Positions 18,632-28,602 are shown, numbered from the stretch's first letter. The stretch: 64,000 bases of DNA from Sphingobacterium paludis (GCF_004364125.1 NZ_SNZV01000001.1:124001-188000); one strand, 5' to 3'. The notes: generated from the letters alone by a model not told the origin. Program-made: numbers and translations.

Positions 18632-18658
18632 ACTGGCGAAAAAGCCGGTTTTTTTTTG
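18632..18658 (+). terminator. Hairpin with T tract directly before the PfkB gene
   Basis: ACTGGC and GCCGGT pair (one wobble) around GAAAAA and are followed by nine T residues. It ends 17 bases before the PfkB start codon, so it would stop any upstream transcript or act as an attenuator. Confidence 0.65.
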
Positions 18659-18674
18659 TCTAAAAAGTTAAAAA

Positions 18675-19592
18675 ATGAGTTTAGTAATAGTTGGTACGGT
18701 TGCGTTTGACGCGCTTGAAACACCTTTCGGAAAGACGGATAAAATTGTGGGCGGTGCGGCAACGTTTGCTGGTCTGGCAGCCTCGTATCTTTACGATCAT
18801 GTAAAAGTGATCAGTGTTATCGGTGAAGATTTTGGAGAAAACATAGAGATCCTCAAATCACATGCTATTGATGTGGAGGGCGTGGAAATTGTGAAAGGTG
18901 GTAAAACATTTTTCTGGTCTGGTAAATACCATAACGATATGAACAGCCGGGATACGTTGATCACGGAGTTGAATGTGTTGGCTGATTTCGATCCTAAAAT
19001 TCCCGCCTCCTATCAAGATTGCGAATATTTATTGCTAGGTAATTTAACCCCGCAGGTGCAAATCCAGACGTTGGAGCGTCTTAAAAAGCAACCAAAGTTG
19101 GTGGTGTTGGATACGATGAATTTTTGGATGGATGTCGCTTTGGATGATTTGAAAGCGGTCTTGAAGAAAATTGACGTGCTGACGATTAATGATGCAGAGG
19201 CTCGCCAATTATCAGGAGAATACTCGCTTGTGAAAGCTGCAGCGAAAATCCTACAAATGGGTCCAAAATATTTAATCATCAAAAAGGGAGAGCATGGCGC
19301 CTTACTTTTCGGAGAAGGGCAAGTATTCTCGGCTCCTGCATTACCATTAGCCGACGTTTTCGATCCGACAGGTGCTGGCGACGCATTCGCGGGGGGCTTC
19401 GTGGGTTATTTGGCGAAGGTAAAATCTATCAATTTCAACAATATGAAAAATGCGATCATTTACGGATCGGCGTTAGCATCATTTTGCGTGGAGGAATTTG
19501 GGACGCAAAAGCTTCAACAGTTGTCGCAAGACGATATCCAAGATAGAATTCGGAAATTTATCGCTTTGGCGAAATTTGAGATTAGCGAATAG
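18675..19592 (+). CDS. PfkB-family carbohydrate kinase
   Basis: 305 residues of the ribokinase fold. The N-terminal motif GGAATFAGLAAS lies at 26-37. The C-terminal signature DPTGAGDAFAGGF contains the catalytic base Asp236 and the anion hole GAGD. It phosphorylates a sugar or nucleoside alcohol with ATP; the substrate is not readable. The stop codon lies in the loop of a long perfect hairpin shared with the convergent cytochrome b5-like gene. Confidence 0.85.
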   Translation: MSLVIVGTVAFDALETPFGKTDKIVGGAATFAGLAASYLYDHVKVISVIGEDFGENIEILKSHAIDVEGVEIVKGGKTFFWSGKYHNDMNSRDTLITELNVLADFDPKIPASYQDCEYLLLGNLTPQVQIQTLERLKKQPKLVVLDTMNFWMDVALDDLKAVLKKIDVLTINDAEARQLSGEYSLVKAAAKILQMGPKYLIIKKGEHGALLFGEGQVFSAPALPLADVFDPTGAGDAFAGGFVGYLAKVKSINFNNMKNAIIYGSALASFCVEEFGTQKLQQLSQDDIQDRIRKFIALAKFEISE

Positions 19593-19606
19593 TCGCTAAT
19601 CTCAAA
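19575..19606. terminator. 14-base-pair hairpin covering both stop codons
   Basis: The arms TTTGAGATTAGCGA and TCGCTAATCTCAAA pair perfectly around ATAG. The PfkB TAG (19590-19592) is in the loop and the TGA of the convergent gene (19602-19604 on the minus strand) is in the arm. It probably works as a bidirectional terminator, although the A/T flanks are short. Confidence 0.6.
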
Positions 19607-19835
19607 CCAGTTTTCCGATTAAAAGAAACTTCTCAAATACCCATATGCCATGTGGAGCCTCAGCAAGTTCATCGGTTAAATCTTGTCCCGCCCAATGTTC
19701 GTAGTGTTTACCGTCCTTCCACAGACGACTACGCGTTACGTCATAGATTAACCCATTATACGAAACCCAGATGTCGGGCTTATCCTGACCGTTTCGCAGC
19801 GCTAACTGCGATCGGGTGTAACATGGTAATTCCAT
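19602..19835 (-). CDS. Small cytochrome b5-like heme/steroid-binding protein
   Basis: 77 residues. The fold is recognisable from LALRNGQDKPDIWVSYNGLIYDVTRS followed by DGKHYEHWAGQDLT and a terminal hydrophobic helix. His44 and His62 (in APHG) are the likely heme ligands by family. Length matches single-domain bacterial members. No signal peptide is present, so it should be cytosolic. It converges on the PfkB gene and lies 23 bases downstream of an ECF sigma gene, with which it may share a transcript. Confidence 0.8.
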   Translation of the reverse strand: MELPCYTRSQLALRNGQDKPDIWVSYNGLIYDVTRSRLWKDGKHYEHWAGQDLTDELAEAPHGIWVFEKFLLIGKLV

Positions 19836-19858
19836 TGTACGAGGAATGCTATAGGCTT

Positions 19859-20374
19859 TTAGTTGCCACCAAATTTGTAGGCATGCAAGGTTCTTTTCAT
19901 GGCTTTACGCGCCACATGTATCCTTGTTTTTACTGTTCCTATCGGAATGCTTAGGTGGTCTGATATTTCGTGGTACTTATACCCTTCGAAATACATCGTA
20001 AACGGGATATAATAATCGTCCGTTAGGGTAGAGAGGGCATAATTAATATCTTCCATAACAAATTTGTTTTCTCCGCGGTTGCTTGTTGCAGAAACGACGA
20101 GATTAGCGTTGGTGATTTCCTCTTCCTTTGTAATAAAAGAGTTTGTTTTTACCACCCTGCGGTAATTGTTGATAAAGGTATTTTTCATAATGGTGTAGAG
20201 CCATCCCTTTAAATTTGTTCCCTCTTTGAAGTTGTTGAAGTACGTTACTGCTTTCAGTAACGTGTCTTGTACCAAATCATTTGCGTCATCCTGATCTCTA
20301 GTGAAATTTCTTGCATACGTCCTTAGTGAATCAGCCTGTTGAATAACCAAAGTGTTGAATTCTAATTTGTTCAT
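19859..20374 (-). CDS. ECF-type RNA polymerase sigma factor
   Basis: 171 residues. Region 2 spans about 8-80, with the typical DANDLVQDTLLKA helix and WLYTIMKNTFINNYRR promoter-melting part. Region 4 spans about 105-160, ending in EISDHLSIPIGTVKTRIHVARKAMK, a helix-turn-helix for -35 recognition. No anti-sigma gene is adjacent. It resembles the widespread Bacteroidota sigma factors that sit alone in the genome. The target regulon is unknown. Confidence 0.88.
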   Translation of the reverse strand: MNKLEFNTLVIQQADSLRTYARNFTRDQDDANDLVQDTLLKAVTYFNNFKEGTNLKGWLYTIMKNTFINNYRRVVKTNSFITKEEEITNANLVVSATSNRGENKFVMEDINYALSTLTDDYYIPFTMYFEGYKYHEISDHLSIPIGTVKTRIHVARKAMKRTLHAYKFGGN

Positions 20375-20638
20375 ACTAGATTGGATTAAATGTTCCTAAT
20401 TTGCTTAACGAACTACACGTCCAGCGTTGAAGATTTGTAATTCATTCGCATGAATACGGTTTCCAAGAATAATGCAAATGGCGTGCTAAACTAATTAGAC
20501 CAGATGAAGTCTAAATGAAAATTAGGTTAAGATAATGTTAGGTAGCGGTATAAATGTTTCTTGATAAGTTATTCTGAATCATATATTTCGAATATACAAT
20601 GCTTATCAACAGCTTTCGTTAACAAATGTTGAAAACTT

Positions 20639-21655
20639 TTATAAAACATTTACCTCCCTTTCTAAGTTGATACCAAATTTTTTATACACATCGTTCATTA
20701 TTTTAGACGATATAGTATATATTTCTAGACCGCTTGCTTGGCCAGTGTTGGTGATTACCAAAGCCTGGTTTTTCCAGACGGCCACATTGCCAACGACTTT
20801 CCCTTTCCAACCGCAGGCTTCGATAAGCCAGCCGGCCGCTATTTTCGTTTGCTGCTCATCGATAGGGAAGGATACTATTGTAGGATGAGTCTGCTTAAGT
20901 TGATTAAAAAGATCCTTGCTGATAATAGGGTTTTTGAAAAAGCTGCCGGCGTTTCCAACGGTAGAGGGATCAGGTAATTTTTCCACCCGAATGTGAGAAA
21001 CGACCTGTGCAATATCTTTTATAGTAGGGTTCATAATGTTGCGCGCCGCTAGTTCCGCGTTGATTGCTCCATAGGACGTGTTGATTGCAGTGTGTAGCCC
21101 CAGTTTATACGTTACAGACGTGATGATAAATCGACCTTTATGTTCTGTTTTAAAGATGCTGTCTCGGTAGGTGAATTTACAATCCTCTTTGTTAAATGTG
21201 GTAAATGTCCCGTTGTGGCTGTCGAACGCTTGACAGGAATAAAAAACATGCATCAGCTCCGTACCGTAGGCTCCAATATTCTGGATTGGTGAGGCTCCAA
21301 CGGTACCCGGGATTAAAGCCATGTTTTCGACGCCTGGAAAACCATGGTTAATACAATACCAAACAAAGTCATTCCATACTTCACCGGCTTTGGCGGTGAT
21401 ATAGATATAATTTCCTTCAATGAAATGACTGATGCCTTTGTTGGCCATATGAATAATAGTTCCTTCATAATTTTTGGTAAAAAGGACATTACTACCGGCG
21501 CCAAGTACGAAGAATTGGTTCGCGAAGATCTGTTGATCATAAAGAACTTCCAGCTGACTTTCTTGTTCTATTTTTACAAACTGTTTGCAGGTAGCGTCAA
21601 TCCCGAAGGTGTTGAGCTTTTTCAGTGAAATATGCTGTTGGAGTTCGTTTGCCAT
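20639..21655 (-). CDS. murB: UDP-N-acetylenolpyruvoylglucosamine reductase
   Basis: 338 residues. MurB reduces the enolpyruvyl group to lactate, making UDP-MurNAc for peptidoglycan. The FAD-binding segment includes FVLGAGSNVLFTKNYEGTII near 48-67. ALIPGTVGASPIQNIGAYG holds the substrate-side motif, GNAGSFFKNP contains the proton-donating serine, and the C-terminal EREVNVL carries the conserved glutamate region. This is the long type I form. Confidence 0.93.
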   Translation of the reverse strand: MANELQQHISLKKLNTFGIDATCKQFVKIEQESQLEVLYDQQIFANQFFVLGAGSNVLFTKNYEGTIIHMANKGISHFIEGNYIYITAKAGEVWNDFVWYCINHGFPGVENMALIPGTVGASPIQNIGAYGTELMHVFYSCQAFDSHNGTFTTFNKEDCKFTYRDSIFKTEHKGRFIITSVTYKLGLHTAINTSYGAINAELAARNIMNPTIKDIAQVVSHIRVEKLPDPSTVGNAGSFFKNPIISKDLFNQLKQTHPTIVSFPIDEQQTKIAAGWLIEACGWKGKVVGNVAVWKNQALVITNTGQASGLEIYTISSKIMNDVYKKFGINLEREVNVL

Positions 21656-21755
21656 TTTGTGCTGACTAATTCTTTTAAAAATTCAAAAAAAGAATTAACT
21701 TTATAATTTTGGAGTAAAGATACTACAAACAGTATTATTAAAGGAATAAATTATC

Positions 21756-22394
21756 ATGCCCAAAAACGTAGATATAAAAAGAGCCAAGATATTGGAAGTC
21801 GCTAAAAAGCGCTTTGCCCATTTCGGTATGGCCAAGACAACTATGGCCGAGATCGCAAAGGATCTCTCTTTCTCGAAGGCACTCTTATATTACTACTTTC
21901 CCGATAAGAATAGTCTGTACATGGCTGTTTTAGAGTATGTTATCAATGAGATGATCAACAAGGTGGATGCGTTTGTGGCAAAGGCATCTAATCTGGAGAA
22001 AGCTATTCTCTTCGCTATTGAAAGCCGGATGGAATTGATGCGGGAGAACTATAACCTTTTTGAGTATTCCAGTTCTTTATTTATGCAGGATCCGGCAGAG
22101 CTTGGTAAAAGTTTGGGACCTTTCTTCGATCGTATACGTGATCAATTTAGTCGCATTCTGTCCATTGGTGTTAAAAATGGCGAAATTGTCGTAGACGACC
22201 TGGACGAAACTGCCGAGCTTTTGTTGTTCTCGCTGATGGGCATGCGTACCGGAATTTTGAGTAAGGACTTGAATAATTGTTTGTTTCCGACGCCCGACGA
22301 GTTCGAGCTTATCCTAGCCAAGCAAAAGAAGATGATCAGCATCTTTTTGCGCGGACTAAAACCTAACGTCCCGATGCCGCAAGATGTTTCATAA
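21756..22394 (+). CDS. TetR/AcrR-family transcription regulator
   Basis: 212 residues. The N-terminal helix-turn-helix at about 10-55 reads ILEVAKKRFAHFGMAKTTMAEIAKDL and ends in the TetR signature LLYYYFPDKNSLYMAVLEY. The C-terminal ligand domain is helical and unspecific. It converges on ypdA and overlaps it by 32 bases. Its target is not visible, but the leftward ypdA/FUSC pair is a reasonable candidate. Confidence 0.86.
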   Translation: MPKNVDIKRAKILEVAKKRFAHFGMAKTTMAEIAKDLSFSKALLYYYFPDKNSLYMAVLEYVINEMINKVDAFVAKASNLEKAILFAIESRMELMRENYNLFEYSSSLFMQDPAELGKSLGPFFDRIRDQFSRILSIGVKNGEIVVDDLDETAELLLFSLMGMRTGILSKDLNNCLFPTPDEFELILAKQKKMISIFLRGLKPNVPMPQDVS

Positions 22395-23334
22395 TGACTT
22401 CTGCGTGAACCCTTGAATTTTCAATAAACCAAAGGTGGGTATTCAGTCCGCCACAAACTACCCCTGCCAGATAGAGTCCCGGAATGTTTGTTTCCATCGA
22501 TTCAGGGTCATGGGTTGGAATTCTAGGTGACTCGTCTGGAATGGCAACCCCGATCGCTTTTAAAAAGGCGAAGTTGGGCTGGTAGCCGGTGAGTGCCAAG
22601 ACAAAATCATTTTGGATCGTCACCTCGCCCTTTGGCGTTTGTAGCCTGACAGCCGTCTCTGTAATCTCTTTCAGTGCACTCTCATAAAATACGTCGATCT
22701 CCTGAAAAGCGATCCTATTTTCAATATCGGGTTTCACCCAATATTTTACGCGTTGACTGATCTCTTTTCCGCGTACCACTAGTGTCACCTTCGCGCCTTT
22801 TCGGTAGGTTTCCAACGCCGCATCGACCGATGAATTGCTTGCTCCGACGACGAGAACGTGTTGCTGCGCATAGTAGTGTGGGTCGTTGTAGTAATGTGAT
22901 ACTTTGGGCAGCTCTTCCCCCGGAATATTCAAGAGCATCGGGATATCATAAAAACCAGTCGCTACAATCACAGCCTTTGCCGTGTATCGGTCTTTGTTCG
23001 TTTGGACGTGGAAAACATTGTCCAGCTTTTTTACATCAATAACTTCTTCGAAAAGGTGCGTGTTCAACTTGAACTTGTCATTGACGCGCCGATAATATTC
23101 CAGCGCTTCTGCACGTTTCGGTTTGGGCAATGTTGTTACAAAAGGTGTATCGCCGATTTCCAGTCTTTCGGACGAGGAGAAAAACGTCATGTTTGTCGGA
23201 TAGTTATAGATGGAATTGACCAAACAGCCTTTCTCGATAATCAAGTGTGAGCGACCCGCCCGCTGTGCTTCGATGCCGCAGGCTATACCGATAGGTCCTG
23301 CTCCGATAATCAATACATCAAAAAAGTTATCCAT
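22363..23334 (-). CDS. ypdA: YpdA-type bacillithiol disulfide reductase
   Basis: 323 residues of a FAD/NADPH oxidoreductase. GAGPIG at 12-17 binds FAD and VVGASNSSVDAA near 160-170 binds NADPH. A second flavin motif follows near the C-terminus (GLYLAGVVCGG). YpdA reduces bacillithiol disulfide in firmicutes and many Bacteroidota. The start overlaps the end of the FUSC gene by eight bases, which suggests coupled translation. The 3' end overlaps the TetR gene. Confidence 0.85.
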   Translation of the reverse strand: MDNFFDVLIIGAGPIGIACGIEAQRAGRSHLIIEKGCLVNSIYNYPTNMTFFSSSERLEIGDTPFVTTLPKPKRAEALEYYRRVNDKFKLNTHLFEEVIDVKKLDNVFHVQTNKDRYTAKAVIVATGFYDIPMLLNIPGEELPKVSHYYNDPHYYAQQHVLVVGASNSSVDAALETYRKGAKVTLVVRGKEISQRVKYWVKPDIENRIAFQEIDVFYESALKEITETAVRLQTPKGEVTIQNDFVLALTGYQPNFAFLKAIGVAIPDESPRIPTHDPESMETNIPGLYLAGVVCGGLNTHLWFIENSRVHAEVIMKHLAASGR

Positions 23335-25516
23335 TTATTGCTTTAATTTTTTCATCTTCCGCTATAGCTGCCGAGCGGGCGATAAGTTCCTGCGTTACGC
23401 GGTGTAAATCTCCTGAAATTTTACTCAAGAACTGTAATTGTTCTGTAATTAAACGATGCTCCTCTTCATCTACCGTAGGTTCGGGGAATGTAGGTAAATG
23501 TTCGTTTGTTTTGAAATCATGCTGAAGCTCGTCTGGCGAAGGTAACAAGACAATAGCCTTCTCCAGATCGCTCAAAATACGCTTGAGCAGCTTGACGTGC
23601 TCTTTGCTAAACGTTGATATATCGGCTTGATTCACTTGCGTTAACAGATTGGCCGAATAGGACGAAAAGATGTGGTTCAAAATAACAAATCGGTTTACTT
23701 CTTTCGTATACTTCTGTCGCCACTTTGGCTCGGTCAGCATGCGTTGAAACGTGGAGCCCATATTGGCCGAAGCAATATAAACCTCCTTACGCGCAAGCTT
23801 GTAGGCTGTTCGTGATAGGTTCTCACCGCCCAAAATTTGCACGGCTTGTGCGATATAATTGTAGTTGGCGAGTAGGAGGCTGCGCATATTGCCACGAAAT
23901 TGTGTGCTTTCCCAGTTCGGAAAAATAAGGTAGTTGGATAAAAATGCGATCACGCCGCCTAAAAAGGTGTCGAATATCCGCTCTTTAGCCATCTCGAACG
24001 TATTCATGCCATTGAAGCTGAGCATGATTAAGACATACGGCGTCATAAACATAACGGCGATAATGTAGTTTATCCGGAATAAGCTATACGCTGTCAGAAA
24101 GAAAAATATGAGCAATACAAAGCGTATAGCTGGATCATGTATGGTAAATACGATGGTAGCACCAATAATACCGCCCACGACGGTGCCGATAAGCCTTTGC
24201 AGGTTTCGCTCTTGCGTGAGACCAAAACCAGGTTTCAAGATGACCATGATCGTCAGCAACGTCCAGTATATCCCATTGGGATTGAAATCAATCAGGCTGA
24301 GGGTGAGATAGGTGCCTGACAGGACTAAGGCCATACGCAACGCGTGTCTGAAAACAGAAGATTCCAAACTTAGGTTATTCCTAAATTTCTTCCAGTCGAT
24401 TTGGTCGCGGGTAATAAATTGGGACGCCGAGTCTATTTCCTGGCGCGGAATATCCGATATCTTCGTCGAGCTGTAGCTGTAGATATCTTCGAGATATTTG
24501 ACGATGCCGCGGATATTGATGATGATTTTTTTAAGCGGAATGGTATTGATGGATAGCTTATCAAGCTTCTCCACTTCATCGCGCAGGTCATGAATATCGG
24601 ATTCAAAGCTATAAATAGGCTTAGGCATTCGATTGGCATTGATGGCATAGGCCATGTTGTCCATTTCGTGTGTAAGCTTGACCAGTACATCCTTAAACGG
24701 AACCAATACGCCATACTGGCCGTATGTTGTTTTTATCGCGTTGTAGTCATATTGGGTAGTCATACTCTGCTCGAAAAGATCTACAATGTCCGAAAATATC
24801 AAGGTTAAGAATCTTCCGATCTTTGTTGTGTCCTTAATAGAGCGTTTACTTTGAAATAAAATATCACGAACCAGCTCTTGGTGCTTATGGACTTCCACCT
24901 GCTTTTCTATGAGTTTGAGGTAGTTTTTATCGATGTCAATTTTTGGATCGTAGAAATTTGCTTTAAGCCGAATGTAGTCTGCCACATGCCTGATCGATTC
25001 GGATAACTCTTGCTGGGCAACCCGGTATGGCCTGATCTGTAAGATAGACATGCTAATCAACATATACCAAGAACCTCCGATAGCGATATAGATGAGGTAC
25101 ATCCACTTCTCCATGTCCACAAGTTCATGATGTACATTAAACAACATCATAAGCGTACACATAGAACCTACGGTGGCTGCTCGGGCATTAAACACCGCAA
25201 GCATGGCGAATGAAAAGCTTAGTAGAGCCACCACGATCGTCGTAAGCGCGACGGAGAAATTGACGTGTATAATGATCACGTATGTTAGCATGCAGAGCAA
25301 CGCGGTAGAAAGCATACCCAAACGTCGGTGGGAGGGCGCACCTGGCGTATCTGACAATCCGACCAACAAGGCTCCGAGTGAGATCAATGTGCCGATGCTA
25401 AAATAGCCGAGCGATGCTGAAACGAGGACGGGGACAATACAGCCGACCGTGATCTTCACGCCTTCGGAGAAGTACTGTCCATAAAAGAAATTCCTTATTT
25501 CTTTGGTTTTTTCCAT
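23327..25516 (-). CDS. FUSC/YccS-family inner membrane protein
   Basis: The ATG at 25516 (MEKTKEIRNFFYG) is used; an upstream in-frame start adds only a poor 18-residue extension. The product is 729 residues. It has two blocks of about six membrane helices each (about 20-165 and 385-530), with a large cytosolic domain between them and another at the C-terminus, as in YccS/YhfK and FUSC transport proteins. These are thought to move aromatic acids or act with efflux systems. It is transcribed before ypdA. Confidence 0.82.
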   Translation of the reverse strand: MEKTKEIRNFFYGQYFSEGVKITVGCIVPVLVSASLGYFSIGTLISLGALLVGLSDTPGAPSHRRLGMLSTALLCMLTYVIIIHVNFSVALTTIVVALLSFSFAMLAVFNARAATVGSMCTLMMLFNVHHELVDMEKWMYLIYIAIGGSWYMLISMSILQIRPYRVAQQELSESIRHVADYIRLKANFYDPKIDIDKNYLKLIEKQVEVHKHQELVRDILFQSKRSIKDTTKIGRFLTLIFSDIVDLFEQSMTTQYDYNAIKTTYGQYGVLVPFKDVLVKLTHEMDNMAYAINANRMPKPIYSFESDIHDLRDEVEKLDKLSINTIPLKKIIINIRGIVKYLEDIYSYSSTKISDIPRQEIDSASQFITRDQIDWKKFRNNLSLESSVFRHALRMALVLSGTYLTLSLIDFNPNGIYWTLLTIMVILKPGFGLTQERNLQRLIGTVVGGIIGATIVFTIHDPAIRFVLLIFFFLTAYSLFRINYIIAVMFMTPYVLIMLSFNGMNTFEMAKERIFDTFLGGVIAFLSNYLIFPNWESTQFRGNMRSLLLANYNYIAQAVQILGGENLSRTAYKLARKEVYIASANMGSTFQRMLTEPKWRQKYTKEVNRFVILNHIFSSYSANLLTQVNQADISTFSKEHVKLLKRILSDLEKAIVLLPSPDELQHDFKTNEHLPTFPEPTVDEEEHRLITEQLQFLSKISGDLHRVTQELIARSAAIAEDEKIKAING

Positions 25517-25965
25517 GAATTGCCTGTCATTATGTATGCTGCTACAGAGAATCGTACGCGCGCTGCTCAAACTTAGATAAATTCGAAAATATATGCAATG
25601 GTAAATCGTTCAATAGCTACCCTTGCATGCTGCGGGTATCAACGATCTGAAAATAACGCAAACAGTTTTAGCGATATGTTGGTTAGATATCTGGATATGA
25701 TCGTATATTTAGATTTTTCCGAGGCAAATAGTCGCCTATTCGACGGTCGGGGATGAACGTTTTAACGAGGGAGGTTATCCAAGTTCTCTATTGCCTAGCA
25801 TAGCACATCAACTAATTTATGGCTGTGTTTTGAATTATTTTCAATAATTAGGTCGATATGCTAATTGTTTTGCAGTAAAAACTTGTGTTTATTTTAAATA
25901 TTATATAATTTAGAGCGGTTCGAATCCAATAGTATTCGATCCTATGTTATTCCATAATCTTAAGC
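25517..25965. other. Divergent intergenic region before ppc
   Basis: Holds the start regions of the FUSC gene and ppc. The right 170 bases are AT-rich. A GGTTCGAATCC sequence at about 25918 looks like a tRNA T-loop but has no pairing arms. No clear promoter box was seen. Confidence 0.35.
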
Positions 25966-28539
25966 ATGAAAATCAGTCAAAAACAATCCGTTTTTCACAA
26001 CGAAGTATTAACACGCTTTGACTTATACAAAAGTTTGTTTTTAACCTTGCCCTTCCAGCGGGTAAAGCATACGGGAACGATACTCCCATTTTTCTCTACG
26101 CATTGCGAAAAAGGCGTTGATGAGCATCTGACGCCGGAAGATATTATAGAGAGCTTTTTTGGGCAATATGAGCAATATGTGCAGGAAGAAGATCGAATAG
26201 ATTTTCTTTTCCGTATTGTCCAATACATTGAACGACAAGTTGTTCTTTTTGATGCTGTCGAAGATTCGGCGTTTCAAAGTGTAGGCAAAACGGATGAGTC
26301 AGGTATCCTGCAAGGACTTTTTCAACGTGCCCAAGACAATCCTGAGCTCAAGAGAGACATTGTTGAAAAGTTGCGTGATTTTTCTGTCAGACTGGTGTTG
26401 ACAGCGCACCCGACGCAATTTTATCCGGGTCCTGTGTTAGCCATTATCACCGATCTTATCGATGCCTTAAAGCGAAACGATGTGCCCAATATCCAGTCGC
26501 TGTTACAGCAGTTAGGCAAAACCCCCTTTATCAATAAGGAGAAGCCTACGCCCGTAGATGAAGCGGCGAGCTTGGCTTGGTTTCTTGAAAACGTGTTTTA
26601 TAAAGTTGCCTCCGAAATTCAATCAAAGATCGATAGTGAGCTCGAGGTGCCCATAGAGGATGTTAAACAACTGATTGAACTAGGCTTTTGGCCAGGGGGA
26701 GACCGCGATGGAAATCCGAATGTGAATGCGGAAAGTACGAAGAAAGTGGCCAGCATGTTGCGTACCATTTTGTTTCGTTGCTACTACCGCGATTTCCGGC
26801 TTGTACGCCGGCGCATTACCTTTCGCGGTGTAGAAAAGTATCTGGACGTTTTACAAACTTTATTTTACAACAATAGCTTCAACCCCGCAGAAAATCCAGT
26901 CGATGAAACGCCTGTGATTCTAGAAAATTTAAATGCCGTGAAAGATGTGTTGAACACGCGGCATAACGGATTATTTGTGGAGCTCGTGGAAGATCTGATT
27001 CGCAAAGTGATCACGTTTGGCTGTTATTTCACCACGTTGGATATTCGCCAAGATAGTAGCATATTGCGCAACACCTTTAATTATCTGGTGGAACGTTATC
27101 CAGAGACGGGTATTGCGTTACAAGATATTGCAGACTCCGAGGAAGCGAAAGAAAAGCGTATTCCATTTTCCGAGCTGAGCTTAGGCTTTGATGCGGATGC
27201 TGATAAACTTATCGTCGACACGCTGGAAGTGATCGAGCTCTTGAAAGCGATACAACAGAGCGGAAGCGAACGTGCCGCACAACGGTTTATCATCAGCAAT
27301 TGCCAGCAAGCTTCTGATATTTTGGGTCTTATGCAGTTGTTCTTGTGGTCTGGCTGGAAGAAAGAATCGTTAACGATAGACTTTGTCCCTCTTTTCGAAA
27401 CCGTTGACGATCTTAAGCGTGCGGCGGACGTTATGCGTAGCTTGTATGATAATGAGCGCTATGCCGAGCATATCAAACAGCGCGGTAATAAACAGACGAT
27501 TATGCTTGGTTTTTCGGACAGCACAAAAGATGGCGGCTACCTGATGGCTAACTGGTCCATTTACAAAGCTAAAATCGAACTGACTGCTATTGCACGCGAA
27601 TATGACGTGGATCTAGTTTTCTTCGATGGACGAGGCGGCCCCCCTGCGCGCGGTGGTGGAAAAACGCAACGCTTTTACGCCTCTATGGGTAAAGAAATTG
27701 CCAATGAGCATATACAGCTTACCATCCAGGGACAAACGATCAGCAGTCAGTATGGATCTTTGGAAACCGCACAGCACAACATTGAGTTATTATTGCAAGC
27801 CGGCATCATTTCCGAAATTCAGCAGAAGGATGGTGATACGCTGACGAAGAAACAGAAAGAGGTGATCGACCAGATGGCGCAAGAAAGCCATGCGAAGTTT
27901 ATGTCGCTGCGGAAGCATCCGTTATTTCTGAAGTATCTGGAGACCTTAAGTCCGTTAAAGCAGCTTTCTGAGGTCAATATCAGCAGTCGGCCGGTGAAGC
28001 GTAATGCAGGTGGCGAGCTACGCTTGGAAGACCTACGCGCTATTAGCTTCGTAACGTCATGGAGCCAGCTGAAGCAAAATATCCCGGGTTTTTACGGCGT
28101 TGGAACGGCCTTGCGCTGGGCGGACGAAAACAACCTATGGTCTTACGTGAAAAATCTGTACGAAAGCTCTGGTATGTTTAAGACGATCATCGATAATTGT
28201 ATGATGTCTATGACTAAATCCAATTTTGATGTGACAGCCTATATGCAATACGACGAGACATTTTCTGAATTTTGGTCGATGCTGAAAGAAGAGTATGAAC
28301 TTACGCGGAGTTATGTGATGAAGCTGAGCAATTCTTCTGTGCTTATGGAGCATTATCCTATCGAGCGGGCCTCCATACTGGCACGTGAAAAAATCGTGTT
28401 GCCGCTCTTGATTATACAGCATTATGCGATACGTGCGTTACGGGATAACGGGTTATCGGAAGACAAGGAAGCCATTTATAGAAAGCTGATAGCACGCACG
28501 ATTTATGGTGTGGTAAATGCGGGGCGTAATCTGGCTTAA
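25966..28539 (+). CDS. ppc: Phosphoenolpyruvate carboxylase
   Basis: 857 residues. The enzyme carboxylates PEP to oxaloacetate and refills the TCA cycle. The catalytic His148 is in LTAHPTQ. GDRDGNPNV binds substrate, and the glycine-rich loop FFDGRGGPPARGGG and GFSDSTKDGG complete the active site. It is about 30 residues shorter than the E. coli enzyme but complete. The C-terminus ends in the typical GRNLA-type tail (NAGRNLA). It appears monocistronic or linked to the lipoprotein gene 63 bases downstream. Confidence 0.95.
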   Translation: MKISQKQSVFHNEVLTRFDLYKSLFLTLPFQRVKHTGTILPFFSTHCEKGVDEHLTPEDIIESFFGQYEQYVQEEDRIDFLFRIVQYIERQVVLFDAVEDSAFQSVGKTDESGILQGLFQRAQDNPELKRDIVEKLRDFSVRLVLTAHPTQFYPGPVLAIITDLIDALKRNDVPNIQSLLQQLGKTPFINKEKPTPVDEAASLAWFLENVFYKVASEIQSKIDSELEVPIEDVKQLIELGFWPGGDRDGNPNVNAESTKKVASMLRTILFRCYYRDFRLVRRRITFRGVEKYLDVLQTLFYNNSFNPAENPVDETPVILENLNAVKDVLNTRHNGLFVELVEDLIRKVITFGCYFTTLDIRQDSSILRNTFNYLVERYPETGIALQDIADSEEAKEKRIPFSELSLGFDADADKLIVDTLEVIELLKAIQQSGSERAAQRFIISNCQQASDILGLMQLFLWSGWKKESLTIDFVPLFETVDDLKRAADVMRSLYDNERYAEHIKQRGNKQTIMLGFSDSTKDGGYLMANWSIYKAKIELTAIAREYDVDLVFFDGRGGPPARGGGKTQRFYASMGKEIANEHIQLTIQGQTISSQYGSLETAQHNIELLLQAGIISEIQQKDGDTLTKKQKEVIDQMAQESHAKFMSLRKHPLFLKYLETLSPLKQLSEVNISSRPVKRNAGGELRLEDLRAISFVTSWSQLKQNIPGFYGVGTALRWADENNLWSYVKNLYESSGMFKTIIDNCMMSMTKSNFDVTAYMQYDETFSEFWSMLKEEYELTRSYVMKLSNSSVLMEHYPIERASILAREKIVLPLLIIQHYAIRALRDNGLSEDKEAIYRKLIARTIYGVVNAGRNLA

Positions 28540-28575
28540 AATGTTTATTTGGAACGGTAAACCCGATTATTTTTA

Positions 28576-28583
28576 TATTTTTG
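28576..28583 (+). promoter_or_regulatory. Possible -7 box of the His-rich lipoprotein gene
   Basis: TATTTTTG matches TAnnTTTG and lies 19 bases before the ATG. No -33 element at the usual distance was found. Confidence 0.4.
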
Positions 28584-28602
28584 TAGCATAAAAAGAAAAG
28601 AG

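Noticed and set aside
25918..25935. GGTTCGAATCC looking like a tRNA T-loop
   Set aside because: No pairing arms or anticodon stem nearby.
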